From positions 3,621,665-3,685,664 of the forward strand of contig NZ_CP021850.1 in NCBI RefSeq assembly GCF_002896855.1: DNA of 64,000 nucleotides. The letters run 5' to 3'. Positions within the stretch are counted from its first letter, which is position 1, and the number at the start of each line of letters is the position of its first letter. The notes beneath the pieces are model-generated. The model searched no databases. It saw only the letters and a program-made list of their open reading frames with translations, and was not told where the DNA came from. The stretch is from Clostridium thermosuccinogenes. GTDB lineage: Bacteria > Bacillota > Clostridia > Acetivibrionales > DSM-5807. This document shows, piece after piece, positions 25,525-34,551 of the stretch. Position numbers and translations under genes: made by a program.

Positions 25525-26580
25525 TTATTCTTTCATAGAACTTTTGACACTACCATCCAATTTTACTCCCGCAGCCTCAAGATCGCTTTTCACCATCATA
25601 GCAACCAATTCTTCAAAGGACACCCTGGGTTTCCAGCCCAGCTTGTTTTTTGCCTTCGTGGGATCTCCCAAAAGCAAATCTACTTCTGCTGGCCTGAAAA
25701 ACTCACTGCTCACCCTGACCAGTTCCCTACCGGTATCCTTATCAACACCCTTTTCATCCAGACCTTTTCCTGTCCAGATCAGGTTGATCCCGACATTCCT
25801 GAATGCCAGTTCGCAGAATTCCCTTACTGTATGTGTTTCTCCGGTTGCAACCACATAGTCGTCGGGTCTGTCTTGCTGGAGTATCATCCACATGGCTTCT
25901 ACGTAATCTCCTGCATATCCCCAATCCCTTTTTGCATCCAGATTGCCGAGGTACAAACACTCGGAGTTTCCCTTCAGAATGTCGGCAATTCCGGTGGTAA
26001 TTTTCCTGGTAACAAAATTTTTCCCTCTTCTGGGGGATTCGTGATTAAAGAGAATTCCGTTGCAAGCAAATAAATTATAAGATTCTCTATAGTTTACCGT
26101 TATCCAGTATGCATACAGCTTACTTACTGCGTAAGGGCTTCTCGGGTAAAAAGGTGTGTTTTCATTCTGCGGTATCTCCCTTACCTTCCCAAACAGTTCG
26201 CTGGAGGAAGCCTGGTAAAATTTAATGTCCGGGTTCACGTCCCGGATGGCATCTAACAACATGACTGTTCCGATAGCATTTACATCTGCAGTAAATTTCG
26301 GCATATCAAAAGAAACTTTCACATGGCTTTGTGCTGCCAGATTATACACCTCGGTGGGTTCAATCTTATACAGCAATCTACTCAGGCTGCCTGCATCGGT
26401 CATATCACCATAATGCAAAGTCACCCTTTTCGGCTCATCGAGCAGGTGGCGGATCCTTTCTGTATTATCTGTACTGTTTCTTCTGATAAGTCCATGAACT
26501 TCATATCCTTTTTCCAATAAAAATTCCGCCAGATAAGAACCATCCTGTCCGGTGATTCCTGTAATTAACGCTTTGCTCAT
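25525..26580 (-). CDS. gmd: GDP-mannose 4,6-dehydratase, C-terminus altered by IS
   Basis: This SDR converts GDP-mannose to GDP-4-keto-6-deoxymannose, the first step to GDP-fucose. It shows [19 protein letters not shown] at the N-terminus, the catalytic YAVSK near residue 148, and [15 protein letters not shown] near 177, all typical of Gmd. ATG 26580 follows AGGAGGG at eight bases. The IS entered right after the codon for the last native residue (GVKLD): the uninterrupted sequence would read GAT-TAA. The present frame adds nine residues (GSVKSSMKE) from the IS end. All catalytic parts are intact, so the enzyme should still work. Confidence 0.93.
   Translation of the reverse strand: MSKALITGITGQDGSYLAEFLLEKGYEVHGLIRRNSTDNTERIRHLLDEPKRVTLHYGDMTDAGSLSRLLYKIEPTEVYNLAAQSHVKVSFDMPKFTADVNAIGTVMLLDAIRDVNPDIKFYQASSSELFGKVREIPQNENTPFYPRSPYAVSKLYAYWITVNYRESYNLFACNGILFNHESPRRGKNFVTRKITTGIADILKGNSECLYLGNLDAKRDWGYAGDYVEAMWMILQQDRPDDYVVATGETHTVREFCELAFRNVGINLIWTGKGLDEKGVDKDTGRELVRVSSEFFRPAEVDLLLGDPTKAKNKLGWKPRVSFEELVAMMVKSDLEAAGVKLDGSVKSSMKE
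25555..25562. repeat. target site duplication, right copy
   Basis: ATCCAATT directly abuts the right inverted repeat and matches 23615-23622. Confidence 0.9.
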
Positions 26581-26936
26581 TCGCATACCCTCCTATGGTA
26601 TAAATGATTCTCTTTTTTTGCTTCCGTTCCATTTCTAAATGCTCTGCTACAAGCCTGGGCATGTAAGATAGTTTAAAACTGGCCTTGATACAATAATATG
26701 CAAACAGATTATGTAATGTTACATTCACATAACTCAAAGGAAGTGATAGCAAATCAGAACCCGTTAAGAATGATAACAGAGTATGCAACATTCTATGAAA
26801 CAGTGAATATGATTTATATATATGGTAAAACGGAAGTATGGCCTGATTCGGCAGAAAAGGCCTACTCCCCTTTACCGTTGCATTTTTATAAAAGATGAAA
26901 TATCTACTCTAAGAAAAAGAAAGGATGTGACTATTT
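26581..26936. other. intergenic, promoter region of gmd and the surface protein
   Basis: Divergent promoters must lie here. GATACAAT near 26687-26694 resembles the -10 of mother-cell sigma-E promoters (CATACAnT), with AGATA about 16 bases upstream, on the plus strand facing the surface protein gene. The match is weak and the distance to the start is 240 bases. No gene is supported. Confidence 0.3.
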
Positions 26937-28805
26937 ATGCCGACAGTATCGGTTGGTATTCCCGATACAACGTTTGTATCTTCTTCTCAACCGACACAGA
27001 ATTTTTCGTTTTACCCACTGATGTATGTGGGTAATGAGCCATCTTTTTCAGATTCTATCGGCCTAATGGAAATCGATTTGTCATCTATACCGGTAACCAA
27101 TGTCGATAGTGCTGTGCTGCAACTGGCCGTAATTGTGAAAACCGGTACAGAGTCAAGCCCTATCGTTGTAAACAGAGTGACCAGTCCGTTTGATGCCAGC
27201 ACTGTAACTTATAATACTCTGCCATCCTTTACGCCCACAGCTTCACAAATAAATGTGGAAACATCGGATCTGTATACGATTGTGGAAATTGATATCACAG
27301 AGCTTGTGAACCAATGGCTCAACGGAACTTATCCCAATTTCGGAATAGCATTGACCAATCCTGATGGGGTAACCTTAGTTCAGTTTGCTACAAATAATAT
27401 AGTATATGAACCATATTTCCCGAGGCTGGTGATCACCTATTCGGATACTCCGACTCCTCCTTCGGATAACCCCTATGGGTATATCTATAACACCGGCAAT
27501 CAGACGGTTGCAGTAAATGATTCCATTGCTTTTAGCAACAATGGTGCTTTGCTTGGGATCAGCCATGATACGAACACTGCTCCTATTATCATTGAGACTC
27601 CTGGAGTCTATGCAGTCTGGTATACTGTAACCGGAGCAGAGGCTAATCAATTTACTCTGTACCAGAACAACAATCCTGTACCAGGAAGCACTTATGGAAC
27701 CAGCACGACTAATAACGGTTATACCGGAATGGTTATAATTAATGCAGCCGCTGGCGATCAAATAACCCTGAGGAATCATACCAGCGCTGGCCCGGTTACC
27801 CTTGATAATGCAGCAGGAGGAACAGAAACCGGAGTTAGTGCTTCCATCATGATTTTAAGAATTGGTGCACCTGTATCTACTGATCCACAGCTTGATGCTG
27901 TAAACAATGCCCAGGATATCACGCAAATGCGGGCAGCAATTACCGATCCTGCCCTTGGTTTGAATCTTGATGGCTTTAATTCCCTGAGTACGGCAGCCCA
28001 GGATATAGTGCTGCAATCCTTGTTGACAAACCGTCCTGATTTGGGATATCCATCGGTGTCCAGCTTGCAGGAAGCCCTGGACATGGCGGTAAATGAAGTG
28101 GTGGATCCCGAAAACATCCGTGTAAGAGCTGGTAGTGTGGGAGGAAACGGAAGCATCGCACACCCCTTTGGAACCATTACCGAAGGTATTAATGCGGTAG
28201 TCCCCGGTGGAACAGTTCATATAGAAGCCGGAACTTATCCCATTACAACCCAGATCAACCTGAACAAAGCAGGAGTAACCCTGCTCGGCGAACCGGGTGC
28301 GGAGCTAATCCTGCAGGGAGACTTCATTGCCATGTTGATTACGGGCAGCGGCGCAACCGTTCAGGGATTAACCATGACCAGCGATGTTCCTTATCCTAAA
28401 GAATTTATCCAAATAGGCGCACCTAATGTAAGGCTTATCGGAAATACCATTTTCGGACCTACGCAGCCACCGCCAATGGATAACTGGGTTGTGAACAGGG
28501 CTGTTGTATCGCAGGTAAATACCGTAAACGTTCTTTTAGAAGAAAATACCTTCTACTCCCTGAGAACCGGAATGTATATCAATCCAGGTACAACCGGCGC
28601 CATCAATAACAACGTTGTTTATAACACGAAAGGCGGATTCCTTGTGGATGGAGCACTTACTACATTCTTCGGGAACTCCTGGGGAACGCCTCCCAATGAA
28701 TTCGATATTGTTCTCCTAGCCGGAACTACAATGGGACCGCCGTATGATAACCTTGCACAATTATCTCAGGATAATGACAATGCAACCATCTCAGACCAGA
28801 GATAA
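26937..28805 (+). CDS. DNRLRE / BclA_C / beta-helix surface protein
   Basis: This 622-residue protein has no signal peptide, lipobox, membrane helix or LPxTG. Residues 1-170 look like a DNRLRE domain (VTYNTLP, ITELVNQWLNG, FGIALTNP, PRLVITYSD). Residues 180-310 match the C-terminal TNF-like domain of the exosporium protein BclA (GYIYNTGNQTVAVNDSIAFS, GVYAVWYTVTGAEANQF, SASIMILRI). Residues 395-620 look like a DUF1565/right-handed beta-helix domain (GTITEGINAVVPGGTVHIEA, VTLLGEPGAELIL). Start ATG 26937 follows AAAGGATGTGAC. Lack of a signal fits a spore-surface protein made in the mother cell. It abuts the GDP-fucose genes, so it could be the glycosylated target; that is inference. Confidence 0.7.
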   Translation: MPTVSVGIPDTTFVSSSQPTQNFSFYPLMYVGNEPSFSDSIGLMEIDLSSIPVTNVDSAVLQLAVIVKTGTESSPIVVNRVTSPFDASTVTYNTLPSFTPTASQINVETSDLYTIVEIDITELVNQWLNGTYPNFGIALTNPDGVTLVQFATNNIVYEPYFPRLVITYSDTPTPPSDNPYGYIYNTGNQTVAVNDSIAFSNNGALLGISHDTNTAPIIIETPGVYAVWYTVTGAEANQFTLYQNNNPVPGSTYGTSTTNNGYTGMVIINAAAGDQITLRNHTSAGPVTLDNAAGGTETGVSASIMILRIGAPVSTDPQLDAVNNAQDITQMRAAITDPALGLNLDGFNSLSTAAQDIVLQSLLTNRPDLGYPSVSSLQEALDMAVNEVVDPENIRVRAGSVGGNGSIAHPFGTITEGINAVVPGGTVHIEAGTYPITTQINLNKAGVTLLGEPGAELILQGDFIAMLITGSGATVQGLTMTSDVPYPKEFIQIGAPNVRLIGNTIFGPTQPPPMDNWVVNRAVVSQVNTVNVLLEENTFYSLRTGMYINPGTTGAINNNVVYNTKGGFLVDGALTTFFGNSWGTPPNEFDIVLLAGTTMGPPYDNLAQLSQDNDNATISDQR

Positions 28806-28812
28806 TCGATAT

Positions 28813-28848
28813 CGGGTTGCCCTATCCACTAGGGCAACCCGCTTTTTT
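28813..28848 (+). terminator. terminator of the surface protein gene
   Basis: CGGGTTGCCCTA (28813-28824), loop TCCAC, its exact complement to 28841, then CTTTTTT. It starts seven bases after the stop codon. Confidence 0.92.
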
Positions 28849-28892
28849 GCTCTTTAGCACATATTTTGCCGGAATTATTCAAGAACAGAAGG

Positions 28893-29606
28893 TTAAATTT
28901 TTACTCTATTGCAGAATTCCAGCGGCAAACCATCAGCATACAGGTGTGATGTATCGGAAAGCGTCAAACAATATGGTGCAGTTATACCGTTCTCCGTGTT
29001 CATAAATTCAAGAATAGTAACCGATGAATGATTTAAACCAAAAGAAGACCAGAATATAATGGGATGAATGGCAAGAAGATATGAAATCCATACACTGCCA
29101 AAACCGCTATGACAAAATACCGCTACTCTCTCATCACTAGGACGAAGAATTCTATACAGAGTTCCTTCCCGTTTGTATCCCAGCATTTCTGTAAATTTAT
29201 CGGACTCTCGTTGTATTCTTGCATACCCTTCACGGGCTTTTGTACGGCAAAAAGGATCTGCCTCATACCAACGCTCACCCAAAGCAAGAACCTCCGGAGC
29301 TTTGTATCTTACCTTTGGCACATTAAAACTCCATTCAATCTTGTCACCGAAGCTTTCATCGTTACATGCAAATTCTTGCCATGCCAAAGATTCACTGGTC
29401 CACTCAGCTACTTCCGGCTTTATTTTCAGCAAATCACATGTGGGCTGTGCCGTTTGTCTGGCACGTATCATAGGTGAAACAAAAATTCTGTCAAGGCCAT
29501 GTACCGCCAATCTTTTGGCCAGCGCCTTTGCTTGTAAAATCCCCTTTTCAGTTAGTGAATCGGGATTGTATATGGGATCGCCGTGGCGTATTATATATAA
29601 GAGCAT
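28893..29606 (-). CDS. histidine phosphatase family protein
   Basis: This 237-residue protein is a phosphoglycerate-mutase-like phosphatase. The phosphorylated histidine lies in LLYIIRHGDP at the N-terminus, the second arginine in FVSPMIRARQT near 47, and the second catalytic histidine in VAVFCHSGFG near 170. Members act on small phosphorylated metabolites; the substrate cannot be read from sequence. ATG 29606 follows AAAAGGAG. It stands alone on the minus strand. Confidence 0.85.
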   Translation of the reverse strand: MLLYIIRHGDPIYNPDSLTEKGILQAKALAKRLAVHGLDRIFVSPMIRARQTAQPTCDLLKIKPEVAEWTSESLAWQEFACNDESFGDKIEWSFNVPKVRYKAPEVLALGERWYEADPFCRTKAREGYARIQRESDKFTEMLGYKREGTLYRILRPSDERVAVFCHSGFGSVWISYLLAIHPIIFWSSFGLNHSSVTILEFMNTENGITAPYCLTLSDTSHLYADGLPLEFCNRVKI

Positions 29607-29791
29607 TCAGCTTACTCCTTTTCTAAAGATGGATAAATATTTTGTTCTAGTTAATTTTGCTTTCATAAATTCAAAGAGTTTTTGAACGGTAGTCTTACCT
29701 AAGTTTGATTGTATCAGCTTTTACGAAATATGACAACCTTAATGGCTAAATACTGCTTTCTCCATGATACTTAATGATTGCAGTTATTAAT

Positions 29792-30637
29792 TTAAGTGTT
29801 ACCCGGTGATATTTCCGCTCTGACGGAACTGCAAATTTTTTTCATTCCGGCTCTTTCATAGAATCTTTGTGCTCTTTTATTCTTATCTCCCGAGCATAAA
29901 GATGGTGGATTTTCAGAATCATGAAGTATTGAATGAAAAGCCTTTAAAAGCATTACATTTCCAAATCCACGATTTTGATATTCTTTTTTTACTGCCACAT
30001 ACTCGATACTGCCATCGTTATGGCTATACAACCCCACTGCCTTATCTCCATTGAAAAAAACTTCACAGCGCGCTTTATCTCTTGATTGTAATGATTTATT
30101 TATCCAGTCTTTTTCTCTTGCAAAAGAACCGGGAGCATCCAAAAAAGGGGTGAATGCTGATTCCAATATATCAATACAGTCATCCAGCATTTCAACAGAA
30201 TATAACTTACTGGATAAGCCTTTTAAGTCAAGTTCTTTATTTATTGCATTGCGTGGCATGATGTATTCTGAAAAATAATAAGGCTCCCCTGCAATAGGCA
30301 ATAGCTTAAATAGCTCATCACATTGCACGTTGCCATGTATTTGAGAGTACCAAAGCATAATCCTGTTCTTTTTATTTGCTTCACAAATTTGATTTATCAT
30401 TTTCGCCAAAGCTTGAAATTCTGTATTTTCAGGAGCATTTTCAAAAATCAGCTTGAAGCGCAATGAATTACCGTATACAAACGCTTTTATGATACCATGA
30501 TTTCCAGTTTGCCCTTCCAAAGCTAATTTGTAAAGCGTAGCGTAATTGCTTGCATTATATAGATGTGTATCTCGTTCAATTAATTCTAGTAAGATATTAT
30601 CATGATCCGAATCATCTGTAATATCAGTTATTTTCAT
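29792..30637 (-). CDS. GNAT family N-acetyltransferase
   Basis: This 281-residue protein has a C-terminal GNAT domain. The acetyl-CoA loop reads KKEYQNRGFGNVMLLKA near residue 223, and NKRAQRFYERAGMKKI gives the usual C-terminal helix and strand. The N-terminal 150 residues form a less conserved domain. ATG 30637 follows AGGGGG. The substrate is unknown. Confidence 0.78.
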   Translation of the reverse strand: MKITDITDDSDHDNILLELIERDTHLYNASNYATLYKLALEGQTGNHGIIKAFVYGNSLRFKLIFENAPENTEFQALAKMINQICEANKKNRIMLWYSQIHGNVQCDELFKLLPIAGEPYYFSEYIMPRNAINKELDLKGLSSKLYSVEMLDDCIDILESAFTPFLDAPGSFAREKDWINKSLQSRDKARCEVFFNGDKAVGLYSHNDGSIEYVAVKKEYQNRGFGNVMLLKAFHSILHDSENPPSLCSGDKNKRAQRFYERAGMKKICSSVRAEISPGNT

Positions 30638-30865
30638 CGATATCCCCCTACAGTACTTATAGCTGGCTCATGTTGCAAAAAGGCCCATAAGCTTGCAAAA
30701 CAATAAAGCGATCTTACCGGAACAGCCTCCATCAAACGAGTTTTGTCCCTTTAAAAACTAATTATTAGAATGATTATATCACAAATTTTCCCGGATAGTC
30801 CGGCTTGCATTTACAATAAAAGGGAGAAATTCGTATAACCGACCACATCTGCGACGCCTTTGGCA

Positions 30866-30979
30866 TCAAAATAAACCTGTATACTTTGCAAAGCAAAATT
30901 GCTCGGACATACTTAATGAATATTTGCATTTTCTTAAGAAAAGTATTTGAAGTATTTGCTCTGATCGGTTATTGGACAT
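30866..30979 (-). CDS. possible 37-residue small protein or gene remnant
   Basis: The frame MSNNRSEQILQILFLRK... is short but has an ideal ribosome site, AGGAGG, seven bases before its ATG. The first 17 residues recall the start of small DNA-binding regulators. It sits between the GNAT and AraC genes and may be a decayed regulator. Part of its leader overlaps an inverted repeat, so the AGGAGG could instead be terminator sequence. Confidence 0.3.
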   Translation of the reverse strand: MSNNRSEQILQILFLRKCKYSLSMSEQFCFAKYTGLF

Positions 30980-30983
30980 AAAA

Positions 30984-31036
30984 ATACCTCCTAAGCAGAT
31001 TTTTCTCATTTCCCTTGTCTACTTAAGAGGTATCAT
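30984..31036 (-). terminator. possible terminator of the AraC-type gene
   Basis: ATACCTCCTAAGCAG (30984-30998) pairs with CTACTTAAGAGGTAT (31020-31034) over 15 positions, two of them G-T. On the minus strand TTTTTATG follows. The loop is about 21 bases. Confidence 0.45.
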
Positions 31037-31071
31037 ATCCCCTTCACATTAGGTAAGTAGCTTTTTATTGA

Positions 31072-32040
31072 TCATACCTTCCTCACCGGCCTGATATACT
31101 TCCAAAACTGCTCTGGATCATGATAAAAGTAAATCATTCTACCGGGGGAAGTGTCCAGGCAATATCCGGTGCCTGTGAAATCAAAAGCTGCCATTGCCTT
31201 TTCCATCTTTTCTTCCACACTGCGGTTTTCCTGCTCATAATCGAAAGGCCCATGTTCAAAGACAATATACTCGGCTTCGGGCACATCCATCATAATCATT
31301 TGTGGCGGTACTTCACCGTTATAATCAATTGGAAGACGTACACCATAACACTCTATACGTGGAATACCCCAATCACAGAGTCTACCGCTCGGGTCAATTA
31401 TGTACGCCATAATCTGACCGCTGCCGCTGTTAGGTTCGCTCCCTCCGTAGTCATCCAATTTGCCTTTGATACTGTCAAGTAAGCCGCAAATTGTTTCGCA
31501 GTCCTGCCCCGGGATAAGGCTTTGCTTTTGCCAAAAATCCCAATACCCATTACTCTCATAGTTTCTAATGTGCAAAAATTTGTGTGCGGGAATGGTAACA
31601 AAATAGATTTTAATATCATCTGCAGATTTCACCATACCAATCTCTCCCAATCCGAAAAAATAGCGGTCGAAAGGGTTTATTTTTGTACGAAGGACGACAG
31701 GCATAGGGTTTTTTCGATATTCACTCGGAGCCACACCATATATTCCCTTAAAAGCTCTGGTGAAGGCTTCATGGGATGAAAAACCGTAATCAAAAGCAAT
31801 ATCCAGAATACTTTTTTCACTATCCCGAACTTCTTTCAGCGCAAAGGCTAATTTTCTATTCCGCAGATAATCCTTAAATTGCATGCCCGTTATTTCCTTA
31901 AATTTTCTCGTAGTATGAAATTCGGAATAACCCAGGTTGCGTGAAAGAAAGCGCAGCGTTATTGCTTCACAGTTGCGGTTTTTAATACACTCGTCAATTT
32001 CATCAACAATCACTTTGATTTGCTTATGCCACTCGTACAT
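31072..32040 (-). CDS. AraC-family regulator with GyrI-like effector domain
   Basis: This 322-residue protein carries two N-terminal helix-turn-helix motifs (about 20-115), with LSRNLGYSEFHTTRKFKEIT and ILDIAFDYGFSSHEAFTRAF. Residues 150-320 match the GyrI-like (SOUL/BmrR-type) small-molecule binding domain, with the closing MIYFYHDPEQFWKYIRPVR. This arrangement is seen in Rob/SoxS-like multidrug or stress regulators. ATG 32040 follows GAGGTG. No clear target operon is adjacent. Confidence 0.85.
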   Translation of the reverse strand: MYEWHKQIKVIVDEIDECIKNRNCEAITLRFLSRNLGYSEFHTTRKFKEITGMQFKDYLRNRKLAFALKEVRDSEKSILDIAFDYGFSSHEAFTRAFKGIYGVAPSEYRKNPMPVVLRTKINPFDRYFFGLGEIGMVKSADDIKIYFVTIPAHKFLHIRNYESNGYWDFWQKQSLIPGQDCETICGLLDSIKGKLDDYGGSEPNSGSGQIMAYIIDPSGRLCDWGIPRIECYGVRLPIDYNGEVPPQMIMMDVPEAEYIVFEHGPFDYEQENRSVEEKMEKAMAAFDFTGTGYCLDTSPGRMIYFYHDPEQFWKYIRPVRKV

Positions 32041-32543
32041 TCATCTTTTCACCTCATTTCAACCACTCTATAGTCATTATAAGATAAAGGAAATGGCATT
32101 GCTTGATTTTACTTGCGGAAAATAGAGGATATGCTTTAGCTTTTGACTCGCCCAATATAAATCTCAACGCTTACACAACATCAAGCATTAAGTGCAAATA
32201 AGGAAATTGCTCTGCCTTATATAATATCTACATCAACATAAATGACAATTCAAGCGCTTTGGCTCTAATCAAACACCAGCCTTATCCTATCGTAATAACG
32301 GAGGATTCAACCAGAAATATTGGACTTAATAACCACTTCTCCAGCTTTTTTGAATGTCACTCTTCCAGCTACCCCATCTTCATTTCTGCAAATTGCTTAT
32401 AAACTCTTTGCTTATCCGTCAGCAACTCAGCCGCAAACGCTCTCTCTTAGCTTTTTTAACAATAAGGCTTCCCCCGCAAAGAATAATATTCTAGCGAAAA
32501 GAAACTCAAGTATTTCCCTAGCTTATAACAACTTATGAAGACA
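32041..32543. other. intergenic, about 500 bases, no supported gene
   Basis: The minus strand around 32340-32540 shows broken coding-like pieces (such as LLTDKQRVYKQFAEMK) interrupted by stops in every frame. It may be a worn-out gene, but I cannot name it. Confidence 0.3.
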
Positions 32544-33098
32544 CTATGTATTTATGCCGCTTAATATCCGATGGACAGCTTCCAATACATTTTCAGCGGT
32601 GAAATATGGCTCTACGTCTTTCCATGTATGCCTGTATTCATTAAGGCTTCCTTTTCCCACACCAGTCAAGACAAGAATACCTTTTGCGCCAATATTTTTT
32701 GCCAGTATCATGTCGGACATGCCCATATCTCCAATAACATATGAGCCTTTGACATCAATTTCAAACTCTTTGCATGCAGCGTCTATCATACCTGTAAGAG
32801 GTTTTTTACAGTTGCAGTTATCGGAACTAGTATGGGGACAGCAATAGACCGCATCAAAATAAGCATTATGATTTTTTAGTTCCTCTTTCAATGAGTTAAG
32901 TTTTTCGTTGTATTGGTCCCATGTGAGTTCACCTTTTGATATGTGCGACTGATTGGTTATACCTATCACAAGTATATCGTTGTCGTTTAATTTTTTAATT
33001 GCTTCGATGGAAAAAGGATAGAAGTCCAATGACCTTATGTCGTCAGTTCCCTTACCGCCGAGCGTACCTTGAAAATCAATAAAAGCAGCTTTTTTCAT
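32544..33098 (-). CDS. HAD-IIIA phosphatase-like protein (GmhB/HisB-like)
   Basis: This 184-residue HAD protein resembles heptose-bisphosphate and histidinol phosphatases. The zinc loop CCPHTSSDNCNCKKP near residue 90 and motif IV GDMGMSD near 123 are present. Motif I reads FIDFQGTLGG: the nucleophile D8 is kept, but the second Asp that acts as acid/base is Gln at position 10. Activity may therefore be low or changed. ATG 33098 follows TGGAGG; the longer frame upstream has no site. It stands alone. Confidence 0.78.
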   Translation of the reverse strand: MKKAAFIDFQGTLGGKGTDDIRSLDFYPFSIEAIKKLNDNDILVIGITNQSHISKGELTWDQYNEKLNSLKEELKNHNAYFDAVYCCPHTSSDNCNCKKPLTGMIDAACKEFEIDVKGSYVIGDMGMSDMILAKNIGAKGILVLTGVGKGSLNEYRHTWKDVEPYFTAENVLEAVHRILSGINT

Positions 33099-33254
33099 GG
33101 CCATCCTCCAAAATTTTTCAATGGACCTCAATAATTCATACGCAGAGCATACATTTTTCACCCGTCGGACGATGTCTTAAGTTATTATTTTATATGTCAT
33201 TCCATGTTCCCGATGCCCTTTACCCTGCAGGCAACTGCACATTCCAGAGTACCT

Positions 33255-33740
33255 TTAATCATCAAATAATTTATATAAACTTTTATCCCTATGTTTTCTG
33301 ATCAATTCATTCACTGACTGCTTTAATGGAGGACTAATATTCTCTGGAACATTGTCTATATCAAAAAACCTGACGTCTTTACATTCACTTTCATCAATTT
33401 TGATACAACCCCTATAATTTTTTGAAACAAATACTATATCAACAATATAAACTTCGTCTCCGTTAGGATAGATATAATGTAAATCCTCCCCTGAAAATAC
33501 TCCAAACAATTTTAAATCAGAAACTATTAATCCTGTCTCTTCGAAAACCTCTCTTATTGCTGCATCTGCAACTTTCTCACCCAACTCAACTACTCCTCCA
33601 GGAAACCCCCAGCAATTATTATCCTTTCTTAGTTGCATTAACACCCTATTATCACCATCAAGTACAATAGTACTAGCTCCACATACAAGAAGAGGTTTGT
33701 TTCCGATAAGGCTACGCATATTCTTTATATAATTATTCAC
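33255..33740 (-). CDS. NUDIX hydrolase
   Basis: This 161-residue protein has a complete Nudix box (GX5EX7REUXEEXGU) starting at GGVVELGEK and containing REVFEETGL, around residues 48-70. It hydrolyses some nucleoside diphosphate linked to another group. The start is GTG 33740, preceded by AGGGGGAAAT. The substrate is not evident. Confidence 0.88.
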   Translation of the reverse strand: MNNYIKNMRSLIGNKPLLVCGASTIVLDGDNRVLMQLRKDNNCWGFPGGVVELGEKVADAAIREVFEETGLIVSDLKLFGVFSGEDLHYIYPNGDEVYIVDIVFVSKNYRGCIKIDESECKDVRFFDIDNVPENISPPLKQSVNELIRKHRDKSLYKLFDD

Positions 33741-34362
33741 TGTATTTCCCCCTGTTTTTTATTATTCATCGTGATTAGCATTTTAAGATTTCGTAGAACT
33801 AAATCATTCCCGTACATGTTCACATTAACACTTAGATCTCAATCTTTATGCGAACATGTTCATAAAATCACTTATCTAATTACAGTTTCCGTATTTCATA
33901 TCCCATCAAATAATCCAACAGGTTCTTTATAGCAGAAATATCATCGCTGATAACATGTGGATATATCTCTGTTGACTTAGAGTTTGAGCTTTCAGTCATG
34001 TTTGAATATCGAAGATCCATATCTGCTTCCGGAAAGTGTAAAAAGTGAATGAACTATCAATTATAACTATTCTATTTTAGATTATTCGACGAAAGCTTGG
34101 AAATTCCTTCAAAAAAAGTGCCTGCATCTAAAACTTTCAATACAACGATATGAATTATATAGCTAATGTAACTAGATTATAACCAATAAAATCTGAAAAT
34201 ATCAGATACCGATAGCATACATCAAAAGTCAGCAAATTTCCCATCCTTACAAACTAGGTTTTGAAGCATCCAACTAAATGAGTAATTATTCCGATAGAAT
34301 CTATGCACATACCAGATTGCCTATATAAACAGGAGTTTAGCTACAAACTTTGAAGTGCTGCA
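33741..34362. other. gene-poor AT-rich stretch
   Basis: Apart from the short frame at 33880-34020 I see no gene, repeat array or RNA. The Nudix promoter should be near 33745-33800. Confidence 0.4.
33880..34020 (-). CDS. small ORF, 46 residues, unrecognised
   Basis: The frame MDLRYSNMTESSNS... ends ...NLLDYLMGYEIRKL. Its composition is protein-like, and GGAAG lies about five bases before the ATG. The open frame extends 11 codons further upstream without a start. It may be the last part of a lost gene. No family recognised. Confidence 0.3.
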   Translation of the reverse strand: MDLRYSNMTESSNSKSTEIYPHVISDDISAIKNLLDYLMGYEIRKL

Positions 34363-34485
34363 TTATATGTCATCTAAGTCGTATATCCTGAATGCCTCGA
34401 AGCTTGGAATCCCTGCTCCGCAATTAATACATCTATTATGAGTAAGCTTTGCAACAACAGAAGCAATTGCAAACAACCCTCCCAT
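34363..34485 (-). CDS. small ORF, 40 residues, one membrane-like segment
   Basis: The frame MGGLFAIASVVAKLTHNRC... contains CINCGAGIPSFEAF and ends IYDLDDI. It lies just after the terminator of the neighbouring acetyltransferase. There is no clear ribosome site, so it may be a remnant. Confidence 0.2.
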   Translation of the reverse strand: MGGLFAIASVVAKLTHNRCINCGAGIPSFEAFRIYDLDDI

Positions 34486-34511
34486 TGCTATACCCAACAA
34501 ACAACAATAGC

Positions 34512-34543
34512 TAAAACAAAAAGTCACACAAACTGTGTGACCT
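34512..34543 (-). terminator. terminator of the PAT-like acetyltransferase
   Basis: GTCACACA (34523-34530) and TGTGTGAC (34534-34541) form a perfect eight-base stem with a three-base loop. The minus strand continues TTTTTGTTTT. Confidence 0.85.
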
Positions 34544-34551
34544 TCTGCTAC

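Larger units (their letters stand above)
23623..25554 (+). mobile_element. IS6-like insertion sequence, 1932 bp
   Basis: The ends are perfect 16-base inverted repeats, GGTAGTGTCAAAAGTT at 23623-23638 and its complement at 25539-25554. Flanking 8-base duplications (ATCCAATT) mark a precise insertion. One transposase gene fills most of the element; 317 bases of non-coding, repeat-rich DNA follow it. It lies between the last sense codon and the stop codon of gmd, in the gmd-fcl operon. GG at the tips, an 8-base duplication and the transposase's DETYIKVxGKW motif support an IS6-like assignment, though the transposase is about twice the usual IS6 length. Confidence 0.88.
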
